Source of the DNA: Paenibacillus sp. GSMTC-2017
GTDB lineage: Bacteria > Bacillota > Bacilli > Paenibacillales > Paenibacillaceae
Assembly (NCBI RefSeq): GCF_016019935.1
Contig: NZ_JAECMT010000001.1
Location: forward strand, 1,430,774 to 1,494,773
Direction of reading: 5' to 3'
DNA length: 64,000 bases
How positions within the stretch are numbered: position 1 is the stretch's first letter; every line of letters begins with the position of its first letter. The notes beneath the pieces are model-generated. The model was not told the DNA's origin, did no database searches, and was given only the letters and a program-made list of their open reading frames with translations. Positions 28,121-36,479 of this stretch are shown here, one piece after another. Position numbers and translations under genes: made by a program.

Positions 28121-28558
28121 ATGATTGAACAATTTTCAAATAGTCCCGAGCTTCAAGGCATTCTAAAAGCGATTCAAAGGGACCCTTATCGATTCACTGA
28201 TGAACAAATAATTAATCATGTAGATAAATTCTTACCAAGCTATAACTGTGAAGGCGCTGCGCTCGGTTATTTTTCTATTATTTCGCACCTTTGTTATTAC
28301 AGAAACGATTTAGAAAAACCATTGTTGAAAATAGCTATTAAACCTTTATATTATTTAGGAATATCAGATGCAGAGAATCAAATTAAATGGGTTCAGTCCT
28401 ATGTAAATACGAGATCGATTTTCAGAAAAAATGATCTGTACTACACTTCTTGGCAAGGGAAACGATGGATAATGAATGCACTTAAAGATAAAAGTGAATT
28501 AGTATCCAAGATTATTAGAGAGATAGAGTGCGAAGATGATGACGAGGAGTTGCTCTGA
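28121..28558 (+). CDS. Hypothetical protein (145 aa)
   Basis: ATG preceded by GGGGGAAC and followed by a strong terminator, so a real gene. The product is soluble and mainly helical, with an acidic end (E-C-E-D-D-D-E-E-L-L). No family recognised. It is divergent from the large HEAT gene and the only plus-strand gene in this accessory block. Confidence 0.65.
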   Translation: MIEQFSNSPELQGILKAIQRDPYRFTDEQIINHVDKFLPSYNCEGAALGYFSIISHLCYYRNDLEKPLLKIAIKPLYYLGISDAENQIKWVQSYVNTRSIFRKNDLYYTSWQGKRWIMNALKDKSELVSKIIREIECEDDDEELL

Positions 28559-28582
28559 ATATCTATGGTCATTTGAAAAAGA

Positions 28583-28612
28583 AAACCTCAGAGAAAAGTT
28601 TCTGAGGTTTTG
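28583..28612. terminator. Bidirectional terminator
   Basis: Perfect 10-bp arms AAACCTCAGA and TCTGAGGTTT with an 8-nt loop and T-/A-rich flanks, between convergent genes. Confidence 0.85.
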
Positions 28613-28676
28613 TTCCTTACAAAACATATTTATATCATCTAAAGCTGAATGAGCATGTCCTCTAACAAACCTACTC

Positions 28677-29141
28677 TCATCTTTCAATCCGAATTGCTAT
28701 ACCTCTTACATTTTCGTTTTTATGCTGACTATATTGAACCATCATGTCTTGCACGAAATCGCCATCTCTAGCATTTAGTGCAAGGGATAACAAACCGTTT
28801 ACTTTAACTTCAGGTTTATCGGAATTAATAAGATTTATTATAAGTTGATTTTTTCTTATGTTATCACTGTAGCGTTTTGTACTTTCATGTACGATTTTAT
28901 CTAATACTTTTTTGAGAGTGTCAATTTCTTGCCTTAATTGTTGCGCAGCATCATTAGAAGCATACCTAGGCTTTTCAAATACTCTAATTAATGCTTCTTT
29001 TGTTAAAACCTCTTTATTAGTCTGCTTTGAAATGTATCTTGGATTCCTATACATTGTGTAGTTCTTTTTAAAGTTATCCCTTGCCTCTGTTAGTGAATAA
29101 TTTGCATGGGGACCACAACAAGGACAAAGATATCGGTTCAT
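28677..29141 (-). CDS. Hypothetical protein with N-terminal zinc-ribbon-like CxxC and C-terminal HEAT-like repeat, probably truncated
   Basis: 154 residues after AAAGGGAGAAG. It begins L-C-P-C-C-G-P-H, a short metal-binding-like motif, then a helical middle and a HEAT-like unit ending E-N-V-R-G-I-A-I-R-I-E-R. Immediately past the stop, the next reading frame continues with L-K-D-E-S-R-F-V-R-G-H-A-H-S-A-L-D-D-I, which reads as the next HEAT unit. Adding a second copy of the 8-bp TTGAAAGA at the junction would join both frames. The reading frame was therefore probably longer once. Confidence 0.55.
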   Translation of the reverse strand: MNRYLCPCCGPHANYSLTEARDNFKKNYTMYRNPRYISKQTNKEVLTKEALIRVFEKPRYASNDAAQQLRQEIDTLKKVLDKIVHESTKRYSDNIRKNQLIINLINSDKPEVKVNGLLSLALNARDGDFVQDMMVQYSQHKNENVRGIAIRIER

Positions 29142-29308
29142 TCAACACTTCTCCCTTTAACTCATCTAATCAAACATCTTCAATATTAGACACCCTCGAA
29201 TACCCTCGAAAGTATCAATCAAGAAACTAAAACATTTAAACTACTTATAAACTACCTTAATCACAGGTTTGGCGTATATTTTCGTACTATGAGGCTAGAT
29301 CGAATTTA

Positions 29309-30049
29309 TTATCTCACTGCGGTCATATACTTATTGTATATGGATGAATTAATTTCGTACAATTCGAACAATAGCCCTTTAACGATTTCATCCTGGTTAA
29401 AAACATACTTAGCTTTTAGCTCATTACACCTTTTTCTCGCATAATCTGCTACGTGGTTTAAAGCCGATGGCAAAGGGCATTCCAGTTCCATAGTTCTAAT
29501 CTCATTTATTGTATTTTGCAAATGCTCTCTTATTTCAGATACTTCTTCGTCAACGATTTCAGTACTTTTCTTATCGTCATAGTGCTGAATCAACCGCTGT
29601 TGAATATATTCATCCGATGAATCCCTAGTAATACGTTCACCATCTAGAACAAAGTACGTTTCGTCCTCAATCGTTATACGCAAATGCTGGTAGAATACAA
29701 ATAGTTCTTTGTATTTTGTCTTCGTAATCTGCTCGTAATTGCCCCAATACAAAGAGGTAGATGTCGGCAATGGCGAATGACGAAGAAGATAGGCAATGCA
29801 TTGCCCGATTCTATAATCATCTGCGCATAACTTTCCTATCGACAACCACTCGGCATAGTTATTATCTTTACGGGCAATGATTACAATCTTACCACCGTGC
29901 GATAAGTAGGTGTCGATGCGAAAATGAGCAGGATCGATATCGTATTTTGCTTTATGTTGCTCCATATCAGCAATTAAATTTCCCATCCCTTTGGCTTCTC
30001 TTAAGCACATTCGAACTCGATTAATAATAGAGATGAAGTTTCTTTTCAT
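29309..30049 (-). CDS. Hypothetical protein (246 aa)
   Basis: RBS GGTGGGGGC before the ATG. A soluble product with an N-terminal R-V-R-M-C-L-R-E-A, a mixed alpha/beta core (G-K-I-V-I-I-A-R-K-D) and a helical C terminus that looks like coiled coil (about 165-235, E-E-V-S-E-I-R-E-H-L). I do not recognise a family. Confidence 0.65.
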   Translation of the reverse strand: MKRNFISIINRVRMCLREAKGMGNLIADMEQHKAKYDIDPAHFRIDTYLSHGGKIVIIARKDNNYAEWLSIGKLCADDYRIGQCIAYLLRHSPLPTSTSLYWGNYEQITKTKYKELFVFYQHLRITIEDETYFVLDGERITRDSSDEYIQQRLIQHYDDKKSTEIVDEEVSEIREHLQNTINEIRTMELECPLPSALNHVADYARKRCNELKAKYVFNQDEIVKGLLFELYEINSSIYNKYMTAVR

Positions 30050-30087
30050 AAAGCCCCCACCAATAATCTATTTATTAATTCTATAAT

Positions 30088-30114
30088 AAAAAAACCTTCC
30101 ACTTTTGGGAAGGA
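30088..30114 (-). terminator. Terminator of the adaptor-permease operon
   Basis: On the minus strand CCTTCC/GGAAGG arms are followed by a run of seven T. Confidence 0.75.
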
Positions 30115-30187
30115 TTTTAGCATGGATACATCATTTTTTCCTTTGAATTCACTTCTTTTATCTACCTTTAGCTCATTCCACATTTTA

Positions 30188-31360
30188 TTAACTGCTACTC
30201 TGCAGAACGTTCGGATTAACTAGCGGTTCCCGGATCGTATAAGCTTTCCCAGTTTCTCGTAGAACCAATAATCCAATAAATAAGGATACAACGCCAATAA
30301 TAATAAGCAGTGCACCGAGCTCCTGACTGTAGGCTGTTAAAGCTCCATCCCGAAAAGCCATCCCACGTATAAGGCGGTTAAGCCAGTTCATAGGCAATAC
30401 CCATGCGGAAATTTGAAAGAACTCTGGAAAAGCAAGTGGAGTGAGTTGAATTCCAGTAGCAAGGAACGACGGATACAATACAAAATTGGTTCGTAAATTG
30501 ACTTTGGACTGATCTTTGGCAGAATAGCCAATCAACAGACCCATGAGTGACAAAGCAAATGCATATACAAGCAGTGGAATGATAAAAAGATAAAGCTCTG
30601 CTTCAAAGCGCATTCCTCCGAACTGCTTCAATAAACCATAACATAGTAGTAGCGAAAGGGATGTCAGAACAGCGTATGGTACACTACGAATCCAAAGCTG
30701 CAAAGGCGACTTACCGTTGGCAAAAAGCTTCCCTTCCTGACGCAAGCGAGGTACAATCGATCCCGCTGCACTTGTTGTAATCATTAAAACCACAATATTT
30801 ACAAACCCAAGTACCATAAACCCTACATAACTTGTGGTCGGATTAAATAACATACGTTGCTGAAGGGACAAAGGAGCAACAAGCCCTTTAGCTGTTTCCG
30901 CATCCACTCCTTTTTGGATAAGACGGGACATAGAAAGGGTCATATTTTCCGTTTGGATGATTTCCTGGATCGCAGTGCGGATGCCGGTTAATCCTGAGGG
31001 CATCGTGTTGTCCATTAAGATGCCGATATTCGTAAATATCCCCTGTTGCTGATTCAACTCCAACTGTTTGGGAAACACGATAATCGCTACAGCCCGCTCA
31101 TTTGCCAGTATTATTTCTGGATTGAGACGACTGGCGTACACATTTGTGACGTTCATTTGTGGGGAAGCATTTATTTTTGAAATCAACTGCCGTGAATACG
31201 AGCTGTGATCCTCATCAATGACAACAACAGGCGACTCGCTAATTTGGTTCTGCGAAAACATTAAGCCAAAAAATATGGCTGCAACAAGTGGACCGATAAA
31301 GATCAGACGAAGATACTTACTGCCCGAAACGTACTTCCACTCATCAATCAGCGAGTTCAT
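30188..31360 (-). CDS. ABC-2 type permease (drug-efflux-like)
   Basis: About 390 residues. TM1 (about 18-37), then a large extracytoplasmic domain (about 40-175) beginning V-V-V-I-D-E-D-H-S-S, as in YbhR/YbhS-type exporters, then five more TMs (about 180-370) with the ABC2 tract. The start at 31360 lies 9 bp from GGAGG and inside the end of the adaptor gene. No ATP-binding subunit is encoded next to it. It probably exports a toxic compound together with the HlyD-like adaptor, with an ATPase supplied from elsewhere or lost. Confidence 0.85.
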   Translation of the reverse strand: MNSLIDEWKYVSGSKYLRLIFIGPLVAAIFFGLMFSQNQISESPVVVIDEDHSSYSRQLISKINASPQMNVTNVYASRLNPEIILANERAVAIIVFPKQLELNQQQGIFTNIGILMDNTMPSGLTGIRTAIQEIIQTENMTLSMSRLIQKGVDAETAKGLVAPLSLQQRMLFNPTTSYVGFMVLGFVNIVVLMITTSAAGSIVPRLRQEGKLFANGKSPLQLWIRSVPYAVLTSLSLLLCYGLLKQFGGMRFEAELYLFIIPLLVYAFALSLMGLLIGYSAKDQSKVNLRTNFVLYPSFLATGIQLTPLAFPEFFQISAWVLPMNWLNRLIRGMAFRDGALTAYSQELGALLIIIGVVSLFIGLLVLRETGKAYTIREPLVNPNVLQSSS

Positions 31361-31976
31361 CAAGTTTCACCTCCGCCGTCATACCCGGAAGCAAATCAGC
31401 ATTCGAATCGATAGCTATTCGGACAACAAACATACTTAAATCTGCTTGCCCTCTTTCACGTGTCATGCGTAAGTTTGCAAATTGAGGGGCCGCTGAGATT
31501 GAAGCAACGACACCAGTCACTTGAGTTGGATGATCCACATTTGGAAAATTGACATCAATAATTTGATTAACCTCAAGCTTTTGGATTTCACTCACCGATA
31601 TGTAGAGGTCTGTAAAATAGTTGTTTTTTTGTAAAATTGCCATTGATGCACCTTGCTGTACTTGATCCCCCGGCTTTTTTACAATTCTATTGATCAATCC
31701 GTCATGCGGTGCTAGTACATCCATTTCACCTTCTTCATCTGATTTTACCTTGAACAACACATCTCCCTGTTTTATAGAATCGCCTACAGCCGCACCGACT
31801 TCTACAATCGATCCTGAACTTTTTTGATATATAATTGTCATTTGCTCCGTTTCAAGCATACCTTGTTTCCTGCTCTCAGCCTGAGTAACGGCATCCTTTC
31901 CTTTAATAGCAAGAAGTGAACCCCCAACGATCAGCACAATCGCCATCCCAATATATAATCCTACTTTGATCTTCAT
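31344..31976 (-). CDS. HlyD-like efflux adaptor (membrane-fusion protein)
   Basis: 210 residues with an N-terminal membrane anchor (about 5-25), a biotinyl-lipoyl-like domain (G-A-A-V-G-D-S-I-K-Q-G-D-V-L-F-K and A-P-H-D-G-L-I), and a beta-barrel (P-G-M-T-A-E-V-K-L near the end). The usual coiled-coil hairpin is missing, as in short Gram-positive adaptors. RBS AGGGAGAG. First gene of a two-gene operon under a TetR operator. Confidence 0.85.
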   Translation of the reverse strand: MKIKVGLYIGMAIVLIVGGSLLAIKGKDAVTQAESRKQGMLETEQMTIIYQKSSGSIVEVGAAVGDSIKQGDVLFKVKSDEEGEMDVLAPHDGLINRIVKKPGDQVQQGASMAILQKNNYFTDLYISVSEIQKLEVNQIIDVNFPNVDHPTQVTGVVASISAAPQFANLRMTRERGQADLSMFVVRIAIDSNADLLPGMTAEVKLDELAD

Positions 31977-32081
31977 TTTTCAATCTCTCCCTATTCCCAT
32001 TCTATTATGCTAACTTACCGACTATATTTGGTTTTCTGTCGATCGTGACTAACTCATATTCTGACACCTCCAGTTGAACTC

Positions 32082-32137
32082 GTTTTAAAATATGATGATC
32101 ATAATATATTATAGTCATCATATTTTAAAACCGTCAA
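32082..32137 (-). promoter_or_regulatory. Efflux operon promoter overlapped by a large perfect TetR-type palindrome
   Basis: On the minus strand TTGACG (32132-32137) and TATAAT (32108-32113) are spaced 18 bp. Two 17-bp arms (32082-32098 and 32115-32131) are exact reverse complements around a 16-bp AT-rich centre, and the right arm fills the promoter spacer. This is a clear repressor site shared by the divergent efflux and regulator genes. Confidence 0.8.
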
Positions 32138-32252
32138 TAACCCTATTTAGCTTTTTTTGAGCTAACCGGTACTAGATCGTTAAATTGACATGCTTTATTA
32201 TGACGAATATAATATTTTGAAGGTAGAATGACGAAGCTGTGGAGTGATTACG

Positions 32253-32819
32253 ATGCCGTATCCTATAGGACATAAAATAAAAGTACGGAATAAAATCATT
32301 GAAAGTGCTGCCCAAGCTTTTCGTACCAAAGGCATCCATGATGTGAGTGTTCCATTCATAATGAAGGGGGCTGGATTAACTCATGGGGGGTTTTATGCAC
32401 ACTTTGACAACAAAGAACAGTTGGTAGCGGAAGCTTGTAGACACGCCATCAGTGATACTATCGCACTACTGCAGGAAGTCGCTGATCAGGAGACGCAGAA
32501 CCCCAAAATTAATACTGTCATTGATTATTATTTAAGCCCGCATCACCGTGACAAAACGGAGATGGGCTGTATTATCCCTACCCTTTCTGGCGAAATATCC
32601 CGTTCTTCAGAAGATGCACGTCAAGTATTCGCTCACGAACTAGAGCGGATGATTTCTTTTATTTCTAATCTAGCGGAAATTGATGTGTCCAAAGGAAGTG
32701 CACTATTCAGTACGATGGTTGGCTCTCTTGTTCTTGCACGCTCAGTTAATGATCCTGAACTGAGCGGCAACCTTCTTTACGCAGGTAAACAGTATGCCAA
32801 AGAGTTGCTCAAAACCTAA
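32253..32819 (+). CDS. TetR/AcrR-family regulator of the efflux genes
   Basis: 188 residues. N-terminal HTH with A-F-R-T-K-G-I-H-D-V-S-V, I-M-K-G-A-G-L-T-H-G-G-F-Y-A-H-F and K-E-Q-L-V-A-E-A, a variant close to the QacR/AcrR group. The C-terminal ligand domain contains E-M-G-C-I-I-P-T-L. The start at 32253 is chosen for GGAG 8 bp upstream. It is divergent from the adaptor-permease pair with the palindrome between, so it most likely represses both. Confidence 0.88.
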   Translation: MPYPIGHKIKVRNKIIESAAQAFRTKGIHDVSVPFIMKGAGLTHGGFYAHFDNKEQLVAEACRHAISDTIALLQEVADQETQNPKINTVIDYYLSPHHRDKTEMGCIIPTLSGEISRSSEDARQVFAHELERMISFISNLAEIDVSKGSALFSTMVGSLVLARSVNDPELSGNLLYAGKQYAKELLKT

Positions 32820-32895
32820 TCTATAGGATAGATTCTATGATCCTTTATTCAATCTGAAGCTATGCTAGTTGGTCCAACATATGGACACGAAATAC

Positions 32896-32930
32896 AACCC
32901 CAGTACCATCTAGGCTCTGGGGTTCATTTT
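32896..32930. terminator. Terminator between convergent genes
   Basis: Arms AACCCCAG and CTGGGGTT with a 13-nt loop, followed by CATTTTAC on the plus strand. Confidence 0.65.
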
Positions 32931-32952
32931 ACATTTACAGATACTCTATTTT

Positions 32953-33522
32953 TCATACTGTATTACGCCGTAGTTCATAAAAATACTGCACAGCTGGATG
33001 TTTAGACTTCATCTTCTCTTTCATATTTAAAATACGCTTTTTCCCTACTCGTCTATCCACCAAAGCTAAAATATTCAATAAGATATCGTTGCTCTCTATG
33101 CTCTCCTCAATAGAAGTGGACAAATACTTATTCACTACAACGATGAAATTTGATTTACTTAATGAAGACTGTGCCACAAAAAGCTCTTTTGCATTTTCTG
33201 AACTTTTTCTACTTCGTGCCATTACTATTAGACGATCCTCCGGAACTTTCCCATTTGTATCTGTTCTAATCGTTTCTATTTCATCATCACTGATCGGAAC
33301 TTGGATTTCTGGATCATTTTTAATTTCGAGTTCCGTCTGATACCATCTAATTAAAGTAGTTAAATCACTCATATTGAGTATATTCTTTTTGTCTACCACA
33401 ATATAACATTGCCCTGCTTTATCAGGTAAATAGCGATAGCTAGTTGCACGGTATTCGACTCTTCCACTTAACGCAGGACATATAAAACTTTCTAGTTGTT
33501 GCTTCATTTTGCTCCAGGACAT
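32953..33522 (-). CDS. Conserved hypothetical protein (SF0329-like)
   Basis: 189 residues, RBS AGGAGG. The sequence begins M-S-W-S-K-M-K-Q-Q-L-E-S-F and has Y-R-A-T-S-Y-R-Y-L-P-D-K-A-G and V-D-R-R-V-G-K-K-R-I. I recall such proteins, annotated as SF0329 family, in several bacilli and enterics. The function is unknown; no catalytic motif, TM or signal peptide is seen. The family name is from memory and unverified. Confidence 0.65.
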   Translation of the reverse strand: MSWSKMKQQLESFICPALSGRVEYRATSYRYLPDKAGQCYIVVDKKNILNMSDLTTLIRWYQTELEIKNDPEIQVPISDDEIETIRTDTNGKVPEDRLIVMARSRKSSENAKELFVAQSSLSKSNFIVVVNKYLSTSIEESIESNDILLNILALVDRRVGKKRILNMKEKMKSKHPAVQYFYELRRNTV

Positions 33523-33716
33523 GTAGTCCTCCTATGCTCAATATTATTAAATACCCTCTAGGGTAGTCATTTAATTAACCATCATACAACATTCCGTTCA
33601 TTATTCATACTAAAATACAAGTAACCAATAAAGATATTCTATAATGCATGATTGCATTATGTTGTACGCCTGAAACCCCTGTAATTCTTTCGTATATCTT
33701 TACAACAGGTTCTTCG

Positions 33717-33986
33717 TTACTCCATATTTTGATTTTGTATATCAGAGAGAGTTTTAATTTCTAAAGGTTTAATAGGCCGGAGTCTGCAATACGTACAAGA
33801 TGTATCTGCGCACGGTGCAGATATCCATTCATTACAAAAGGGACAGAACTCGTTGTCAAACTTATCGTAATAAATAATTACACCTCCACATTCCTCGCAT
33901 TTCATCTTTGGAACAACCGCCCCACCGACTTTGAAATAATCATCAATTATTACTTGTCGTTCTTTATCATCAATTCTGATTTTCAC
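33717..33986 (-). CDS. Small zinc-ribbon-like protein (89 aa)
   Basis: GTG start after AAAGGTGA. It carries C-E-E-C, C-P-F-C and a third cluster C-A-D-T-S-C-T-Y-C, enough for one or two zinc-binding knuckles. An N-terminal I-R-I-D-D-K-E-R-Q-V-I-I precedes them. Possibly a nucleic-acid or protein-binding accessory; no family recognised. Confidence 0.65.
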   Translation of the reverse strand: MKIRIDDKERQVIIDDYFKVGGAVVPKMKCEECGGVIIYYDKFDNEFCPFCNEWISAPCADTSCTYCRLRPIKPLEIKTLSDIQNQNME

Positions 33987-34104
33987 AAAATCACCTTTTT
34001 GTAATAATTATGCGTTGAACTTCATTTCAATAATATCATAATATGATATTCAAATATCCATTCCTTATCTAAAGTAAACATTTAAGAGAGGTGCGCAAAT
34101 CCTA

Positions 34105-34967
34105 ATGGAAGAAACAGAGTTAATTAAAGGTCTACATACGGTTGCTAGAAAATATTGCTTAACAAAAGGTATGTATTGGAGTAGGAAGTATTCTAAGTTA
34201 ATGAAACAAGGAATGGAACGAGAGGAAGATGGATTTGATTACAGCCTTGATGCAAAAAAACTGTACCCAAGGTATGTTGTTTTAAACGCCATATTACCTG
34301 AGTTGGAGAGATATGTTCCTGACGATTTTAGTTCTTTCTTAGTTGCAAAATCAAAATTGTATACAGTTATAAATGTAGCAATAAGTTTCCTTACAGAAGC
34401 CAATGTAGAAGATGATATTTCTAGAAATACAATGACAGAGGAAAGACGAAACTTATTGCTTATTTAGAAAATGTATCTGAAGTAAGATTATTAAGCACTC
34501 CTCCACTATTTTATAGACGTAGACTGTCAGATGTGGAAAGTGAATTACTTTGGACTCAACTAGATATTAAATGGGCAATACAAAAGAGATCTCATTGGAT
34601 ACCACTTGATGCTAGTAAACATAAATTTGCACTCCCTTTTATGGACGACTACTTTGAATCAGAATTTGGTTTTGAACGATTAAGGGCGATTTTAAAAAAA
34701 CATGGCGTTAATGAGGTCTACGAACTAAGAGAATTAACTTCATCACCTGAATATGAATTAGAAGTTTCTGCATTCTACCCCACATACGATTTCGATGGTG
34801 AAGGGTTTTGGTGTAGCAAGGAAATGGATTGGGTAATCTATGTTTCCCATGAAAATTCAATAACAATAGGCGGAGAATGGCTTATTAATATGGTTAAAGA
34901 AGTCTGGCCAAACTGGGAGAGTCGATTATGGCTCGACTGGAAGGAAAGGTTAGCTCGAGGAATCTAG
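34105..34967 (+). pseudogene. Hypothetical gene broken by a single frameshift
   Basis: The first frame (34105-34467) and the frame ending at 34967 read into one another. Past position 34445 the second frame continues T-K-L-I-A-Y-L-E-N-V-S-E-V-R-L-L-S-T without a stop up to 34967. Inserting one A in the AAA of GAGGAAAGACG (about 34440-34450) would give one protein of about 287 residues. The C-terminal half is rich in Trp and acidic residues (E-S-E-F-G-F-E, V-W-P-N-W-E-S-R-L). No family recognised. It may be a true mutation, a phase-variable site or a sequencing error. Confidence 0.65.
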
Positions 34968-34983
34968 TTTTATAACAAAAATC

Positions 34984-35002
34984 CCCCTCTATAGTAGAGG
35001 GG
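34984..35002 (-). terminator. Terminator of the Vat-like gene
   Basis: CCCCTCTA/TAGAGGGG arms with a 3-nt loop. On the minus strand it is followed by GATTTTTG. Confidence 0.7.
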
Positions 35003-35078
35003 ACGACACCAAAGCATATGTATTAACAGTCGCAGCCCCCTGTATCATTAATTCTTAGAGACCACCTACAAAATATTT

Positions 35079-35729
35079 TTACTCCACATTCAATAATCTC
35101 TTAAGCGAGTCAATATCATTAACCGATACTAATTGCTCAAGATTATCAAATATCTTCTTCTTACCCCAGTTCCACCACTCAAGCTCAAGCAATAAATCAA
35201 TCATCTCATCACTAAATCGTTTCTTAATAATAGTTGCAGGATTGCCACCAACAATCGTATAGGGCTCTACATTTTTTACAACAGTTGAGTTCGAAGCAAC
35301 AATTGCCCCATCACCAATCTTCACTCCCGGCATAATCGTGACATGTTGTCCGAGCCATACATCATTACCAATTAGAGTATCGCCTTTAAAAGGCAACTGT
35401 TCTTTCGTTGGTGTTACCTTTTCCCAACCACCACCAAAAATATTAAATGGATATGTTGTAAATCCTTCCATTCGATGATTAGCGCCATTCATAATAAAAG
35501 TAACCCCTTCTGCTATAGCACAGAACTTACCTATAATCAGCTTATCACCTAAGAAATCATAATGATGCTGAATGTTGTCATAAAAGTTCTCTGGTGATTT
35601 TGTATTGTCACTGTAATAGGTATAATCACCAATCTCAACATTAGTCCTGCTTGGTAGGTTTTTAATGTAACAAATTGTTCTAATATGTTCATTTGGATAT
35701 AGCTTGTTTTTATCTGGAGCTATCGACAT
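35079..35729 (-). CDS. Vat-like streptogramin A O-acetyltransferase (xenobiotic acetyltransferase)
   Basis: 216 residues of left-handed beta-helix (hexapeptide repeats I-G-N-D-V-W-L, V-K-I-G-D-G-A-I-V, about 60-160). F-I-M-N-G-A-N-H-R-M holds the catalytic histidine (His85), and I-V-G-G-N-P-A follows, as in Vat enzymes. Vat proteins inactivate virginiamycin M and dalfopristin by acetylation; the family also includes chloramphenicol-acetylating XATs. Overall length and the start of the repeat region fit Vat better than CatB. No resistance neighbours are present, so this looks like an intrinsic environmental gene. Activity is inferred. Confidence 0.82.
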   Translation of the reverse strand: MSIAPDKNKLYPNEHIRTICYIKNLPSRTNVEIGDYTYYSDNTKSPENFYDNIQHHYDFLGDKLIIGKFCAIAEGVTFIMNGANHRMEGFTTYPFNIFGGGWEKVTPTKEQLPFKGDTLIGNDVWLGQHVTIMPGVKIGDGAIVASNSTVVKNVEPYTIVGGNPATIIKKRFSDEMIDLLLELEWWNWGKKKIFDNLEQLVSVNDIDSLKRLLNVE

Positions 35730-35759
35730 AGATATACATCCTCTCTAATGCTCTATTAA

Positions 35760-36368
35760 TTAAAATCCCCTAACCATCCGCTCCAAAACATCCTTAGCAT
35801 GCTTACGCGCTTCATTAGGCTCATCGGAAAAAGCAATTCCGATCGCAGCTTCCGTTATAGCGCCAAATATCATGTAAGCCAACATGTCTATTGGCTGTTT
35901 TTTAATATAGTTAGCGTCCATTAACTCCTTAATGAGCGCAGTCGCTAAACCCATCACACTACGTTTCTCTTTTTCTCTCCATCTAGTCCAGCCCAAAACA
36001 GCAGGAGCTTCTTGAATTACGACGCGGAGATAGACATCATTAAGACAGCCTTCCAAGTAAGATTCAATTGCTAGTACCGTTCGTTCCCACGGATCTTCCT
36101 CCGTATCAACAGCAGTCGATACAAGCCGTACCATATCCGCTATTAGCCCATCTACAACTCCTTCGAACAGCGACTTCTTATCCTTAAAATGATAATAAAG
36201 TGCTCCTTTCGTTAATTGTTCTTGTTTAACCAATTCATCCATTGAAGTTTTCGCATATCCTGCTTCAGCAAACATATGCTGAGCTCGTTTAAGTAAAGCT
36301 TTTTTGGTAGATTCGGCATCTTCGTGCCTACGTGATTTTGGATTCATATTCCTATTATATCGTTTCAC
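35760..36368 (-). CDS. TetR/AcrR-family regulator
   Basis: About 202 residues (GTG start; an alternative ATG at 36347 has a poorly spaced AGGA). HTH: A-Q-H-M-F-A-E-A-G-Y-A-K-T-S-M-D-E-L followed by L-T-K-G-A-L-Y-Y-H-F-K-D-K-K-S-L-F. The C-terminal domain carries E-D-P-W-E-R. It is divergent from the alpha/beta hydrolase with two operator copies between them, so it very probably represses that gene. It ends 30 bp before the Vat-like gene start, and the two may be co-transcribed. Confidence 0.88.
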   Translation of the reverse strand: MKRYNRNMNPKSRRHEDAESTKKALLKRAQHMFAEAGYAKTSMDELVKQEQLTKGALYYHFKDKKSLFEGVVDGLIADMVRLVSTAVDTEEDPWERTVLAIESYLEGCLNDVYLRVVIQEAPAVLGWTRWREKEKRSVMGLATALIKELMDANYIKKQPIDMLAYMIFGAITEAAIGIAFSDEPNEARKHAKDVLERMVRGF

Positions 36369-36396
36369 TTACCAATATGAAATCCACTTCGGTTTT

Positions 36397-36438
36397 TAAC
36401 ATACCTTAAGTATGTTAAACATTCCTTTAGTATGTTAG
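36397..36438. promoter_or_regulatory. Two TetR operator sites
   Basis: TAACATAC-CTTAA-GTATGTTA (36397-36417) is a perfect inverted repeat. A second, imperfect copy follows, AACATtC...GtATGTT (about 36418-36437). They sit in the divergent gap between the TetR gene and the hydrolase gene. Confidence 0.75.
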
Positions 36439-36479
36439 ACTGCATATGAGATTTAATAACTCAAAAGAGGTGCTGTCCT

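Noticed and set aside
28499..28687. Minus-strand ORF of 62 codons as an independent gene
   Set aside because: It runs through a strong terminator and into the opposite gene; its first 20 residues are better explained as the lost end of the gene at 28677-29141.
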